Assembly (NCBI RefSeq): GCF_001189515.2
Contig: NZ_CP012069.2
Span: 620,001-684,000 of the forward strand
Source: Olsenella sp. oral taxon 807
GTDB taxonomy: Bacteria > Actinomycetota > Coriobacteriia > Coriobacteriales > Atopobiaceae
DNA: 64,000 bases
Reading direction: 5' to 3'
Within the stretch, counting starts at the first letter, position 1, and each line of letters starts with the position of its first letter. Made by a program: the position numbers and the translations under genes. Shown piece by piece: positions 16,904-25,682 of this stretch. Under the pieces are notes generated by a model, which made no database searches, was not told the origin of the DNA, and saw nothing but the letters and a program-made list of their open reading frames with translations.

Positions 16904-17704
16904 ATGGCAACATATGCGTTCTCGGACGTGCATGGCCATAGGGTCCCGCTTGAGAGGCTGCTCGAGCGTGTCTCTCCTGCAGACGAGGACACCCTCTTCA
17001 TGCTCGGTGACATGGTGGACAGGGGCCCGGATCCGGTGGGCGTGCTGAGGATCTGCCATGACCTCAAGAATGTCCGTGTCATCATGGGCAACCATGAGGA
17101 CCTTATGGTTGCGTACTTTCAGGCTACAGATGATCCCATGGTGAAGATGAACTGGGAGATCAACGGATCGTACACGACATTGAGCGGCCTTGAGGCCTTG
17201 GATGAGCAGACGAGGATCGAGCTGGTCGATTGGGTCATTAACCTGCCTTTTGGTGCGGTGACCAAGGTGAATGATCGCTTTTATATAATGGTGCATGCGG
17301 GCATTCGCCCCACAGGCTCCCTGCCCCAGGACCAGCTTACGTCCCAAGGCGTCAAGGACCTTCTCCTTAGCCAGGATCCCGAGGACCTGCTCTGGATCAG
17401 GGAGGAGTTCTGGAGCGTGCCGACGGGGCTCATTGACGAGAATGGCGTTGGTCCCATCGTGATCGCTGGGCATACGCCCACAGCCTATCTGGAGGGCATG
17501 GCAAACTACCTCGAGCGCTCGCCGCAGGGTGAGGACGGGCTCTGCCGTCAGGTTAAGGTTGGGGCCTGTGAGGCGACCGGTGGTGTTGCCGATCGCTGGG
17601 ACATTGATTCGGGTGCTGCGGGCGGTGCCGGATTCGGGCAGGTTTCCATGGTGCGGCTCGATGATGGCGAGGAATTCTACGAGCCAATCGCCGAAGGGGA
17701 GTAG
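16904..17704 (+). CDS. Metallophosphoesterase (PPP-like protein phosphatase)
   Basis: Calcineurin-like phosphoesterase of the bacterial serine/threonine phosphatase group (PrpA/ApaH-like). The ATG at 16904 has AAGGAG upstream and yields 266 aa. All dinuclear-metal motifs are seen: DVHGH, GDMVDRGPD, GNHED, plus later VHAG and GHTP histidine motifs. It could remove phosphate from proteins or hydrolyse nucleotides; the sequence does not decide. It is followed without a gap by a DNA glycosylase gene, so the two are probably co-transcribed. Confidence 0.88.
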   Translation: MATYAFSDVHGHRVPLERLLERVSPADEDTLFMLGDMVDRGPDPVGVLRICHDLKNVRVIMGNHEDLMVAYFQATDDPMVKMNWEINGSYTTLSGLEALDEQTRIELVDWVINLPFGAVTKVNDRFYIMVHAGIRPTGSLPQDQLTSQGVKDLLLSQDPEDLLWIREEFWSVPTGLIDENGVGPIVIAGHTPTAYLEGMANYLERSPQGEDGLCRQVKVGACEATGGVADRWDIDSGAAGGAGFGQVSMVRLDDGEEFYEPIAEGE

Positions 17705-17705
17705 T

Positions 17706-18293
17706 GTGTCTGACCGGGCGAGCGCGGCTGTCAGGGTTGGTCAGGCACCGGAACTCGTGACATCGCCTCTGCCGGCCGTCTTTGACGGGCAGAGTCGCGT
17801 GCTCCTGCTCGGTACGCTGCCGAGTCCCGCGTCACGGGCGAGGGGCTTTCACTACGCAAACCCCCAGAATCGCTTCTGGCGGGTCATGGCTGCTCTGTGG
17901 GACGAGCCTGTGCCACAGGATAACGTCGCCCGGCGAAGCCTGCTGCACCGACATCGGCTGGCGCTGCACGACGTGCTGAGAAGCGCCGAGATTTGCGGCG
18001 CTTCGGATGCGTCGATCACACGGCCTGTCGCCAACGATCTCTCGGCCATACTTGAGGCCGCGCCCATCTGTCGTATCTTCTGCACGGGCACTACGGCAGC
18101 GCGTCTCTATCGCAGGCATATAGAGCCAACGCTCGGAATCGGCTGCGTGGTGTTGCCGTCGACGAGTCCCGCCAATGCGCGCTGGTCGCTCGATGACCTC
18201 GTCGAGGCATATGGGGTCGTTCGCGACGCCGTGGAAGTCGCAGTCGACGCAGTCGTACCCACGGAGACCGACGGGGTGGTGACGGCAGGATGA
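17706..18293 (+). CDS. Hypoxanthine/uracil-DNA glycosylase (family 6, HDG type)
   Basis: Base-excision enzyme of the uracil-DNA glycosylase superfamily, expected to remove deoxyinosine. Typical motifs are LLLGTLPSPASRARGFHYANPQNRFW near the N-terminus, the LHDVLRSAEICGASDASI block, CTGTTAARLY, and the C-terminal PSTSPANA loop. The start is set at GTG 17706 because AAGGGGAG of the preceding gene end serves as a ribosome-binding site; the product is 195 aa. It follows the phosphatase stop by 1 nt and overlaps the next gene by 4 nt. With vsr and the dGTPase-like gene it makes this a DNA/nucleotide-sanitation neighbourhood. Confidence 0.85.
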   Translation: MSDRASAAVRVGQAPELVTSPLPAVFDGQSRVLLLGTLPSPASRARGFHYANPQNRFWRVMAALWDEPVPQDNVARRSLLHRHRLALHDVLRSAEICGASDASITRPVANDLSAILEAAPICRIFCTGTTAARLYRRHIEPTLGIGCVVLPSTSPANARWSLDDLVEAYGVVRDAVEVAVDAVVPTETDGVVTAG

Positions 18294-20194
18294 GCGTTGC
18301 CCCGCAACCGGGCGACCTCACGGCATCCGCGACGCTCGTTCGTCGGCCTGCCCAGGAGCTACTCCATGGCTGTGTGGCTATCCAAGAGAGTGGGGGCGGC
18401 TGGGTGAGGCCGCAGCGGTTCTCTGATGTGCAGATCAGGGCCTTGGGAAGCGTCAGTGCCTGGCACCCGGGGCTCTACAGGGCCATGGCCCGCGCGACGG
18501 CAGGCATCTCGCTCGAGCTCGAGACGGATTCCTCTGAACTGGCGCTCGAGCTGCAACTGGATCCGGAGCCTACAGGAACGCGAGCCGTGTTGGATCACGT
18601 GTCCAAACCAGTCACTGTCGGGGTGGGCGGGAAGATGAGCGTGGGCGACACGACGCCCTTGCCTCACGATGGCTTTGGCATTGAGGTTGACGGTCGTCTT
18701 CGGATGCCTGTCATGCCCCAGCTCGGAACGAGGACCCTCAGCCTGTGCGTGGACGACCCCGAGAAATCGCCAGCTGCTGGCGTGACGCAGCTACCAGGCT
18801 TGGGAGCTGCGCACCGCGTGCGTATCTGGCTTCCTTGTCTGCGTGGCTGTGCGCTGCGCTCCGTCGTGGGAAATGGTACGAAGATCGAGGCACTCCCCAT
18901 GCGTCGGCAACTGCTTGTCCTCGGTGACTCCATAGCGCAGGGCTTTGTCTGTGGGGACCCGGGGCAGAGCTGGCCCGCACTCCTTGCACGGGACCTCGAC
19001 CTTGATCTCGTGAACCAGGGGATCGGTGGACAGGTCTTCCAACCGGGGACGCTTGTGGGGTTGAGGCCAGAGGCCGACGTGGCCCTCATCGTGGTGGCCT
19101 TGGGGGCCAACTATCGCTATGAACCCTGTCAAGGACCCCTTATCGCACGTGATATCCGACTGTACCTGGACGAGCTCTCACGGCTGTGGCCCAAGGTCCC
19201 GACCTACGTCGCAGACCCGCTCTGGCACGACGAGGGGGCGTGGCCGTCTCACCCCAAGAGCTGCTGGAAGGGCGTCAAACGGCTCATCTCCCAGGAGGTG
19301 GCGCGCCACAAGCAGATGAGGCTCGTGAAGGGCTCATGGCTGCTCGACCACAAGCGCTCGCTTCTGGCCGACGGCTTCGAGCATCCGAACGCCGAGGGTA
19401 TGCACCAGATTGCCGAGCGTCTCGGCGTGGTCATAGTCTCGTGCGAGACGAGTTCGGCTGAGCTGCGAGCGCGTGGTCTCGCGACGCTGCGCGACGCCCC
19501 CCGGCGTACCTTCCCGCTTACCGAGATGCTGCGGCGAGACATCGGCAAAGTCGAGTTCGCGAGGGAGGGCTGTGTGCTCGTGCGAACGCCTGACGGCATC
19601 CAGACGCTCTGGGCGGGTGACGCCACGCTTGGACGCTCTGTGATCAGGATGCTGGTCCACGCGTCCGTGGTGGTCGTCCTCGAGCCGGCGCTCGTGCGCG
19701 ACGTCAAGCTGTGCTGCGGGCTCATGAGGGTTGATCCCTATCGCCTTGCGATCCTTACGGACAAAAGACTTCCCAAGACGGATGTCAAGCGCGAGGTGAG
19801 ACAGCTTGACGAGAGTTACTTCGATACGATATGGGCATCCTATGGTCCTACAGGCTATGCGAGCGAACGAGAGCTGCACACGCTTCTACAGTCGGGTGGC
19901 ATCCTCGGTGGTTTTAAGGGCGACGAGCTCGTGGGCTTTGTCGGTGAGCACCCCTGTGGTTCGATCGGCATGCTGACGGTGTTTGATGGGCACAGGCGCC
20001 ATGGCTGGGCACAGGCGCTCCTCTTAGCCAAGATACGTGAGCACATGGACAGAGGATGGACACCGTGGGCAGAGGTCTATCCGGACAACAGGGCGTCGGT
20101 GTCGCTCATGCGACGAGTGGGCATGAGCATTACGTCGGCAAACGAGCAGTGCTACCTGAGCGCTGATGACGAGGGTGCCGATATGGATCTCTAG
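18290..20194 (+). CDS. SGNH-hydrolase / GNAT acetyltransferase fusion protein
   Basis: 634-residue two-enzyme fusion. A jelly-roll-like N-terminal module (~40-190) precedes an SGNH/GDSL esterase (~205-385) with all four blocks: GDSIAQG (S214), NQGIGG, LGAN, and D361/H365 in DGFEHPNAEG. A linker region (~390-500) is unlike known domains. The C-terminal ~110 residues are a GNAT fold with the acetyl-CoA loop HRRHGWAQALL and the terminal YPDNRASVSLMRRVGM strand-helix. No signal peptide. ATG overlaps the preceding TGA. An esterase that removes acetyl groups joined to an acetyltransferase suggests reversible acetylation of a small molecule or glycan; this is speculation. Confidence 0.82.
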   Translation: MSVAPQPGDLTASATLVRRPAQELLHGCVAIQESGGGWVRPQRFSDVQIRALGSVSAWHPGLYRAMARATAGISLELETDSSELALELQLDPEPTGTRAVLDHVSKPVTVGVGGKMSVGDTTPLPHDGFGIEVDGRLRMPVMPQLGTRTLSLCVDDPEKSPAAGVTQLPGLGAAHRVRIWLPCLRGCALRSVVGNGTKIEALPMRRQLLVLGDSIAQGFVCGDPGQSWPALLARDLDLDLVNQGIGGQVFQPGTLVGLRPEADVALIVVALGANYRYEPCQGPLIARDIRLYLDELSRLWPKVPTYVADPLWHDEGAWPSHPKSCWKGVKRLISQEVARHKQMRLVKGSWLLDHKRSLLADGFEHPNAEGMHQIAERLGVVIVSCETSSAELRARGLATLRDAPRRTFPLTEMLRRDIGKVEFAREGCVLVRTPDGIQTLWAGDATLGRSVIRMLVHASVVVVLEPALVRDVKLCCGLMRVDPYRLAILTDKRLPKTDVKREVRQLDESYFDTIWASYGPTGYASERELHTLLQSGGILGGFKGDELVGFVGEHPCGSIGMLTVFDGHRRHGWAQALLLAKIREHMDRGWTPWAEVYPDNRASVSLMRRVGMSITSANEQCYLSADDEGADMDL

Positions 20195-20228
20195 CTGTGA
20201 GTTCAGCTGCCTACATGGAGGAAACGCA

Positions 20229-21470
20229 ATGACCACATTGACGAACAGGTTAGCGCCGGGGCTTTCTGGCGAACTCTCGCCCGCTGCGACACAACGCGTC
20301 GCAAAGATCCGCGCGGCGGGTGGCATCTCTCCCTTTGCCACGGCAGACTCGTCGGTCATACGACGAGATACCTCCCATGATCAGGCGTCGCTTCTGCGTC
20401 CTGCCTTTGTCCGCGACAGCGAGAAGGTCATTCATACGCCGGCGTACAATCGCCTGAACGGCAAGACGCAGGTCTTCTCCTTTGCGGCAAACGACGATAT
20501 CACCCGACGCAACCTCCACGAGCAGCTCGTTGGCCGTGTGGCTCGCGATATCGGGCGTGCCCTCGGTCTTAACCTCGACCTCATCGAGGCCATAGCACTT
20601 GGTCACGACATCGGGCACACGCCCTTCGGACACGCGGGAGAGCGCTTTTTGAATGACGCCTATCACCGCCGCACAGGGCGCTGGTTCTTTCACAACGTCC
20701 AGAGCGTGCGTGTGCTGGACGTCCTCTATGGTCGCAACCTCTCCCTCCAGACGCTCGATGGTGTCATCTGCCACAACGGGGAGTTCGAACGGCAGGTCTT
20801 TGAGACGAGCGGCCTTTCGGACTTCGACAGCTTCGATCGCGTGGTCGAGTCTTGCTGGCAGGACGGTGAAAAGACCATCGACAAGCTGCGGCCCATGACG
20901 CTCGAGGGCTGTGTGGTGCGCATCTCTGACATCATTGCCTATGTGGGCAAGGATCGCCAGGATGCGATACGTGCCGGCCTCGTGGGTGAGGACAGCTTCG
21001 ATGATGGGCTCGGCGGGGCCTACAACGCCTGGGCGCTCTTGGCGCTCTGTGCGGACGTGGTCGAGAACAGCGTGGGCAAGGACCGCATCGAGATGAGCGA
21101 GGCGGGTTTTGCAGAGCTCAGACGTGCCAAGCGCGAGAACTACGAGAAGATCTATGGCTCGGCCGAGGTGGATGGGGACCTGCCCCGCGCGGTGGGGGAG
21201 CTCTTCGACAAGCTCTTCGAGCACGAGCTTGAGGCGCTGCACAGAGGCGACGAGCGTGACGCCATCTTTGCCCACCACATCCTTCCGTTGGAGCGCCAGC
21301 TTGGCCACTATGGGAGGAGCTATGACTGGCAGGGTGACGTAGACCAGACTGTGTGCGACTTCATCAGTTCCATGACGGATGACTACTTTGTGGCTATCTG
21401 CGTGTGGCTCTTTGAGGAGGCGCGAGACCTCTTCCCTACGCGAGGCTACTTCGATGGGATGGGATCGTGA
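20229..21470 (+). CDS. dGTP triphosphohydrolase-like HD-domain protein
   Basis: HD-superfamily phosphohydrolase of the deoxyguanosine triphosphate triphosphohydrolase-like group, which splits dNTPs to nucleoside and triphosphate. Residues include HTPAYNRLNGKTQVFSF (first His region), GHDIGHTPFGHAGE (HD motif) and the later CVVRISDIIAYVGKD aspartate. The ATG at 20229 is preceded by GGAGGAAA, giving 413 aa. It is 34 nt downstream of the fusion gene, probably in one operon. Regulation not visible. Confidence 0.9.
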   Translation: MTTLTNRLAPGLSGELSPAATQRVAKIRAAGGISPFATADSSVIRRDTSHDQASLLRPAFVRDSEKVIHTPAYNRLNGKTQVFSFAANDDITRRNLHEQLVGRVARDIGRALGLNLDLIEAIALGHDIGHTPFGHAGERFLNDAYHRRTGRWFFHNVQSVRVLDVLYGRNLSLQTLDGVICHNGEFERQVFETSGLSDFDSFDRVVESCWQDGEKTIDKLRPMTLEGCVVRISDIIAYVGKDRQDAIRAGLVGEDSFDDGLGGAYNAWALLALCADVVENSVGKDRIEMSEAGFAELRRAKRENYEKIYGSAEVDGDLPRAVGELFDKLFEHELEALHRGDERDAIFAHHILPLERQLGHYGRSYDWQGDVDQTVCDFISSMTDDYFVAICVWLFEEARDLFPTRGYFDGMGS

Positions 21471-21510
21471 GCCGCAACGTACGTGCGGGGAGGAAAGGAA
21501 TTGATGCACC

Positions 21511-22032
21511 ATGAATGTGACGGCGTGGCTTTTCGCAGCTGCCCTCGCAGCCCGTTCCATGGATACGAAGACGTTTCTCATCGGGTTGGCCGTTATGAGC
21601 GTACTCATGTATGTGGCATATCGCTGGGACGAGAAACGGAAGAAGAAGCTGATCGGCGAGGGGAAGTTGATCGAGCGCGACAGTGGGTTCGAGGAAAACA
21701 CTGAGGACTTCACCATCGCCTCCCAATGTGACCCCATGGTTGCGCCCGCCGTGCGCTCCATCTCCTTTGACTCATGCCGCGCGAAGCTCGTTGAGGATGA
21801 TGGGGTGACCTTTGTCATCGCGAGGCCCAAGGACTGGAAGGCGGTGCTCACCCGAACCCTGCAAGACCACAGGACCTGTACCTACAACTTCAGGTTCATC
21901 CAATGGGAGGACAATGCGAACAGGCTCCACATGAACATGCTGCTCACGGCGGTTGAGAAGCTGTTCTTGTCACTCGACCCAAACGTCAAGGTGCACGTGC
22001 GTAAGATGAACGTCAAGACGACGTATCGCTGA
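21511..22032 (+). CDS. Unknown membrane-anchored protein
   Basis: 173 residues, not recognised. The N-terminus has a hydrophobic span (about residues 20-40, TFLIGLAVMSVLMYVAY) followed by a strongly basic stretch (EKRKKKL), so it is anchored with the C-terminal ~125 residues in the cytoplasm. The soluble part alternates strands and helices (VTFVIARPKDWKAVL, TYNFRFIQWED) without cysteine or histidine clusters. GGAGGAAAGGA lies upstream. It follows the dGTPase-like gene by 40 nt and is followed by the repeat element. Confidence 0.65.
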   Translation: MNVTAWLFAAALAARSMDTKTFLIGLAVMSVLMYVAYRWDEKRKKKLIGEGKLIERDSGFEENTEDFTIASQCDPMVAPAVRSISFDSCRAKLVEDDGVTFVIARPKDWKAVLTRTLQDHRTCTYNFRFIQWEDNANRLHMNMLLTAVEKLFLSLDPNVKVHVRKMNVKTTYR

Positions 22033-22064
22033 GCCCGCCTTTCGCAAATCCGTGGCGCGTGGTG

Positions 22065-22693
22065 TCATTCATAAGGTTCTTCGGGGGTTCGTGTGGGTTG
22101 ACGTCTTGGCGAAGATGCCAACCTAGCAACGGCGCCACTCGCTCAGAGCCTGGTTTTCCGACCAAGCGAGAGGGACCAGCGAGGAGGCGCCGCCGGCACG
22201 CCATGGTGGCTGGGGCGCTCGTGCCACCTGACGCAGCTCGCGTCGCGATTCGTATCGCGACTCGCGACTCAACAGTGTACACAAATGCCCCAAAACGACG
22301 CGGAGAGGCCATTTTGGCCGATCTGTGTACACTCCTGCGTCCCCACGGTTGTCCACAACAGCGCAACAGTGTACACAAATGCCTCAAAACGGCACTGATA
22401 GGCCATTTTCGGCGATTTGTGTACACTATTGCGTTCTCGCGTCTGTCCGCAACAGCGCAACAGCCCAACAGTGTACACAAACGCCCCAAAACGACGCTGA
22501 GAGGCCATTTTGGCCAATCTGTGTACACTCCTGCGTCCCCACGGTTGTCCGCAACAGCCCAACAGTGTACACAAATGCCCCAAAACGGCACCGAGAGGTC
22601 ATTCTAGCCAATTTGTGTACACTCTTGCGTTGTCGCCCTGGCGGTGACGCAACCACCCACCCACACGAACTCACGAAGCTTCATTCATAAGGT
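22065..22693. repeat. Composite palindromic repeat element, copy B, with flanking 13-bp direct repeat
   Basis: TCATTCATAAGGT occurs at 22065-22077 and again at 22681-22693, bracketing 603 bp. Just inside lie imperfect inverted ends: CTTCGGGGGTTCGTGTGGGT on the left, and the reverse complement of ACCCACACGAACTCACGAAG on the right (at most a few mismatches). Inside are the ~195-bp head shared with copy A and four 60-bp palindromic units at 22274-22333, 22368-22427, 22470-22529 and 22564-22623 (periods 94, 102, 94). This is the layout of a non-autonomous, MITE-like insertion. It lies in the gap between convergent genes. Confidence 0.85.
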
Positions 22694-22753
22694 CCATCGA
22701 CGTTGGATGGCTGCGCGTCTGCCCTTGAGTGTCGGACGCTACGACTGTACCCC

Positions 22754-23455
22754 TCAGCAGCAGTTCCTATAGAAGAACACGGCGATCTGCGTGCGGTTTT
22801 TAAGGCCGAGCTTCGCGAGGATGGATGAGATGTGGTTGCGGACGGTGCCTGCGCTCAGACAGAGGGTGTCTGCGATCTCGCGATTGTCAAGACCATCTGC
22901 CACGGCGCGCACCACCTCCCGCTCGCGCTCTGTGAGGGGTGCGAGGGCGCCCTCGACCGACAGGGTCTCAGGCTGTGGCGCGCCACCATGTTTTGGTGCC
23001 CCAGCGTTATGCCTGGGTGCCTGAGTGTCACCTGTACCCGCTCGCCTCGCACCGAGCGTCGTCGCGCGCTCGAGCACCTCTCCCTCAAGCACGACCTGCC
23101 CCGCCATGACCGATCTGAGCGCGGGCGCTATGGTCGAGATGTCCTGCTTGATGAGGTAGCCACGGGTTCCCAGCCTGAGCGCCCGTACGATGTACTCGTC
23201 GTCCGAGAAGGTCGTGAGGAAGACGATGCGTGCGCCGGGGTGTCTGGACAGGATCTCTTCCGCTGCCGAGAGGCCGTCGCATCCCGGCATCTGGATGTCC
23301 ATGAGCAGAACATCGGGCAGGCACTCCTCAAAGAGCGCGATGGCATCGTCCCCGCGCGTACCTGTGGCAATGGGCTCGATGTCGGCCTCTATCGAGAGTA
23401 TCAGGCTCAGTGACTTTGCGACGATGGGATCGTCGTCCACGATTATGACTCTCAT
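22754..23455 (-). CDS. NarL/LuxR-family response regulator
   Basis: 233-residue DNA-binding response regulator. The receiver domain (1-120) has the acidic pocket D7-D9 and phospho-acceptor D53 (LLMDIQMPG). A linker of about 40 residues rich in Arg, Ala and Gly follows, longer than usual. The C-terminal LuxR-type helix-turn-helix (about 165-230) contains LTEREREVVRAVADGLDNRE and AGTVRNHISSILAKLG. It overlaps the end of the kinase frame by 4 nt at its start. Its likely target is the divergent ABC transporter promoter. Confidence 0.94.
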   Translation of the reverse strand: MRVIIVDDDPIVAKSLSLILSIEADIEPIATGTRGDDAIALFEECLPDVLLMDIQMPGCDGLSAAEEILSRHPGARIVFLTTFSDDEYIVRALRLGTRGYLIKQDISTIAPALRSVMAGQVVLEGEVLERATTLGARRAGTGDTQAPRHNAGAPKHGGAPQPETLSVEGALAPLTEREREVVRAVADGLDNREIADTLCLSAGTVRNHISSILAKLGLKNRTQIAVFFYRNCC

Positions 23456-24555
23456 GCGGCCGACGCTCCTCTTGGAATGGAGGCAAAGATCCTGAACCGT
23501 CCCTTTCCTGAGCTCACACGCAGCGTTCCGTCCAGAGCTTTCACGCGCTCTTCCATCGAGCGAAGGCCCATACCCCTCTCGAAGAGCGCGGGGATGTCCC
23601 CTTGGATGTCTGTAGGAACCCCGTCATTTGTGATGACGAGCTGCCAGAGTGCGGGAAACTCGCTCACGCGCAGCAGTATCCATGTTGCCTGCGCATGGCG
23701 CTCTGCGTTCGTGACGGCCTCGCGCGCAACCGCCACGAGGCAGCGCGTCTCGGTGGGCGTGGGCTCATGGTCCAAGGCGCAGTCGACCTGGGTGTCTCTC
23801 ACCGAGCTCGAGGCAACCAGCCCGTTGAGCTCGCAGGAGAGGTCCATGCCCGCATCCTCCAGGGCATGCACGCTCGCACGCAGGGTGTCGAGGGCGTCGT
23901 CGAGGCCTGCCTGTATCTCGGTGAGTTCCTGCAAGATGGCCTCGTCGTTGCCGTGCACCACCTTGTATGCCGCCACCTGGTAGATGAGGCGCGTGAGCTT
24001 GTGTCCCACACCGTCATGGACCTGGCGGGCCAGGCGGGTACGCTCCGCGAGCGTCGCCGCGTGCGCCTCGGCCTCGCGGGTATCTGCGAGAGCGTGGTTT
24101 CTCGTCTGCAGGTCGATGATCGTGTCGGAAAGCCTGTCCTCGACCTCATGAAGCTGTCCTGTGACGGTGTCCAGGCGTCGCTGCCTCTCTGCAAGCAGGA
24201 AGGCGAAAGACGCCGTCGCAAGCACGGCTGCCACGAGCGTCGGCGTGCCCGCTCGCCCCATGAGTGCCGCCGCGATAAGGGTGAGGGCCCACGGCAGCCG
24301 CATCGCACGACTACCGATGCGCGCGAGCTCGAAGACAAGCAGAGGCAGGCAGTACATCCCTCCCGGGACGAGGGCAAGTGTCACGCCAAGGACCACCAGC
24401 GCACGCTCCGTCGCGAGCCTGAGTCGCCGTTGCGTAAGATCGCAGGCAAAGGTCACCCCGACGCTCACGACGAGGCAGGCGACCGGTACCGTGCCTGTCG
24501 CCTTTCCCAGCATGCTCAGGCAGACGCACAGCGTGAGGATGCAGCTTCTGTCCAT
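23452..24555 (-). CDS. Sensor histidine kinase (DesK/NarX-like, HisKA_3)
   Basis: Membrane sensor kinase partnered with the downstream regulator. The N-terminal ~130 residues hold about five hydrophobic segments without a large extracytoplasmic domain, the intramembrane-sensing layout typical of kinases beside ABC exporters. A coiled segment leads to the H-box LARQVHDGVGHKLTRLIYQV and then an HATPase domain with VAREAVTNAERHAQA (N-box) and ERGMGLRSMEERV (G-box). The ATG at 24555 (GGAG 6 nt upstream) gives 367 aa; earlier in-frame ATGs at 24567 and 24576 are possible. Confidence 0.9.
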   Translation of the reverse strand: MDRSCILTLCVCLSMLGKATGTVPVACLVVSVGVTFACDLTQRRLRLATERALVVLGVTLALVPGGMYCLPLLVFELARIGSRAMRLPWALTLIAAALMGRAGTPTLVAAVLATASFAFLLAERQRRLDTVTGQLHEVEDRLSDTIIDLQTRNHALADTREAEAHAATLAERTRLARQVHDGVGHKLTRLIYQVAAYKVVHGNDEAILQELTEIQAGLDDALDTLRASVHALEDAGMDLSCELNGLVASSSVRDTQVDCALDHEPTPTETRCLVAVAREAVTNAERHAQATWILLRVSEFPALWQLVITNDGVPTDIQGDIPALFERGMGLRSMEERVKALDGTLRVSSGKGRFRIFASIPRGASAA

Positions 24556-24615
24556 GGTCTTCTCCATGTCTACCATTGTAGGGGCAGTCCAGGGCTCGTG
24601 TCTCGGCAAGACGGG

Positions 24616-24627
24616 TGACATTTGTCA
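24616..24627. promoter_or_regulatory. Candidate operator TGACA-TT-TGTCA
   Basis: TGACATTTGTCA is a dyad of five paired bases on each side of two central bases. It lies in the divergent region between the kinase and the ABC ATPase genes, a natural site for the NarL-type regulator. Confidence 0.5.
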
Positions 24628-24722
24628 TGGCTGTCGCCGGGCTGGTCGTGACGGTGCTCACTTCCTCATTCGTCGACCCTTTGCGAGAATGGACGCATAA
24701 GAACGAGACGAGGGGGATCTGT

Positions 24723-25673
24723 ATGGCAGCCGAAGAGGTCGTGCGTGTCGACAAGCTCGTGAAGCGCTATGGGGAGCTGTGCGCCGTAGACCATCTGGAT
24801 ATGAGCGTCAGGCAAGGTGAGATCTTTGGCCTCCTTGGTCCCAATGGATCAGGCAAGACCACTGCCATCAACTGCATCCTACAGCTGCTTCGCTATGACC
24901 ACGGCAGCATCTCCGTCTTCGGCCAGAGCATGACGCCGACGTCCTATGGGCTCAAGCGTCGCATCGGCGTGGTGCCTCAGGAGGTGGCCGTGTACAAGGA
25001 GCTCACGGTGCGTGAGAACATCGACAGCTTCTGTGCCCTGTACGTGCGCGATCGCGCTCGTCGTCGAACCTTGGTCGACGAGGCGATCGCGTTTGTCGGA
25101 CTCGAGAGGTTCGAGAGGTTCAGGCCCAAGAAGCTTTCGGGAGGCCTCCTCCGCCGTCTGAACATCGCCTGCGGCATCGCTCATAGGCCCGAGCTCATCA
25201 TCTTGGACGAGCCCACGGTCGCGGTGGACCCCCAGAGCAGGAATGCCATCTTGGAAGGCATCCGCAGGCTTAACGAGGCGGGCTCGACGGTCATCTACAC
25301 CTCCCACTACATGGAGGAGATCGAGGAACTCTGCAGTCTCATCATGATCATGGACCACGGACGCAAGATCGCCTCTGGCACGGTTGAGGAGCTCAAGGCC
25401 TTGATAGGCACTGGTGAGAAGGTCGTGGTGGAGCTGGACGGGGCGCCGGGTGAGCTCGTGGAGCGCGTGCGCCGGCTCGATCACGTGCGTGCGGCTACCC
25501 TGGAGGACGGCGTGCTCCATGTGGAGTGCCTCGCCGGAAGGCACAACCTCGCGGACGTCCTTGCGACCATCACCGCAGCTGGAGCCTCCTATGGACGCGT
25601 GCTCTCTGAACCGCCGACGCTCAACGAGGTCTTCCTCGAGATCACCGGGCGCGAGCTTCGCGACGAGGCGTGA
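24723..25673 (+). CDS. ABC-2 type transporter ATP-binding protein
   Basis: ATPase of a drug, lantibiotic or lipid exporter. The ATG at 24723 follows GAGGGGG and gives 316 aa. Walker A is GPNGSGKTT, the signature LSGGLLRRLNIACG is a slight LSGGQ variant, Walker B is LIILDEPTVAVDP, and the H-loop lies in YTSHYMEE. A C-terminal ~80-residue extension (GEKVVVELDGAPGEL onward) resembles the DUF4162-like tail of many exporters. It is divergent from the two-component genes and followed by two permeases. Confidence 0.94.
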   Translation: MAAEEVVRVDKLVKRYGELCAVDHLDMSVRQGEIFGLLGPNGSGKTTAINCILQLLRYDHGSISVFGQSMTPTSYGLKRRIGVVPQEVAVYKELTVRENIDSFCALYVRDRARRRTLVDEAIAFVGLERFERFRPKKLSGGLLRRLNIACGIAHRPELIILDEPTVAVDPQSRNAILEGIRRLNEAGSTVIYTSHYMEEIEELCSLIMIMDHGRKIASGTVEELKALIGTGEKVVVELDGAPGELVERVRRLDHVRAATLEDGVLHVECLAGRHNLADVLATITAAGASYGRVLSEPPTLNEVFLEITGRELRDEA

Positions 25674-25682
25674 GGAGAGGCC

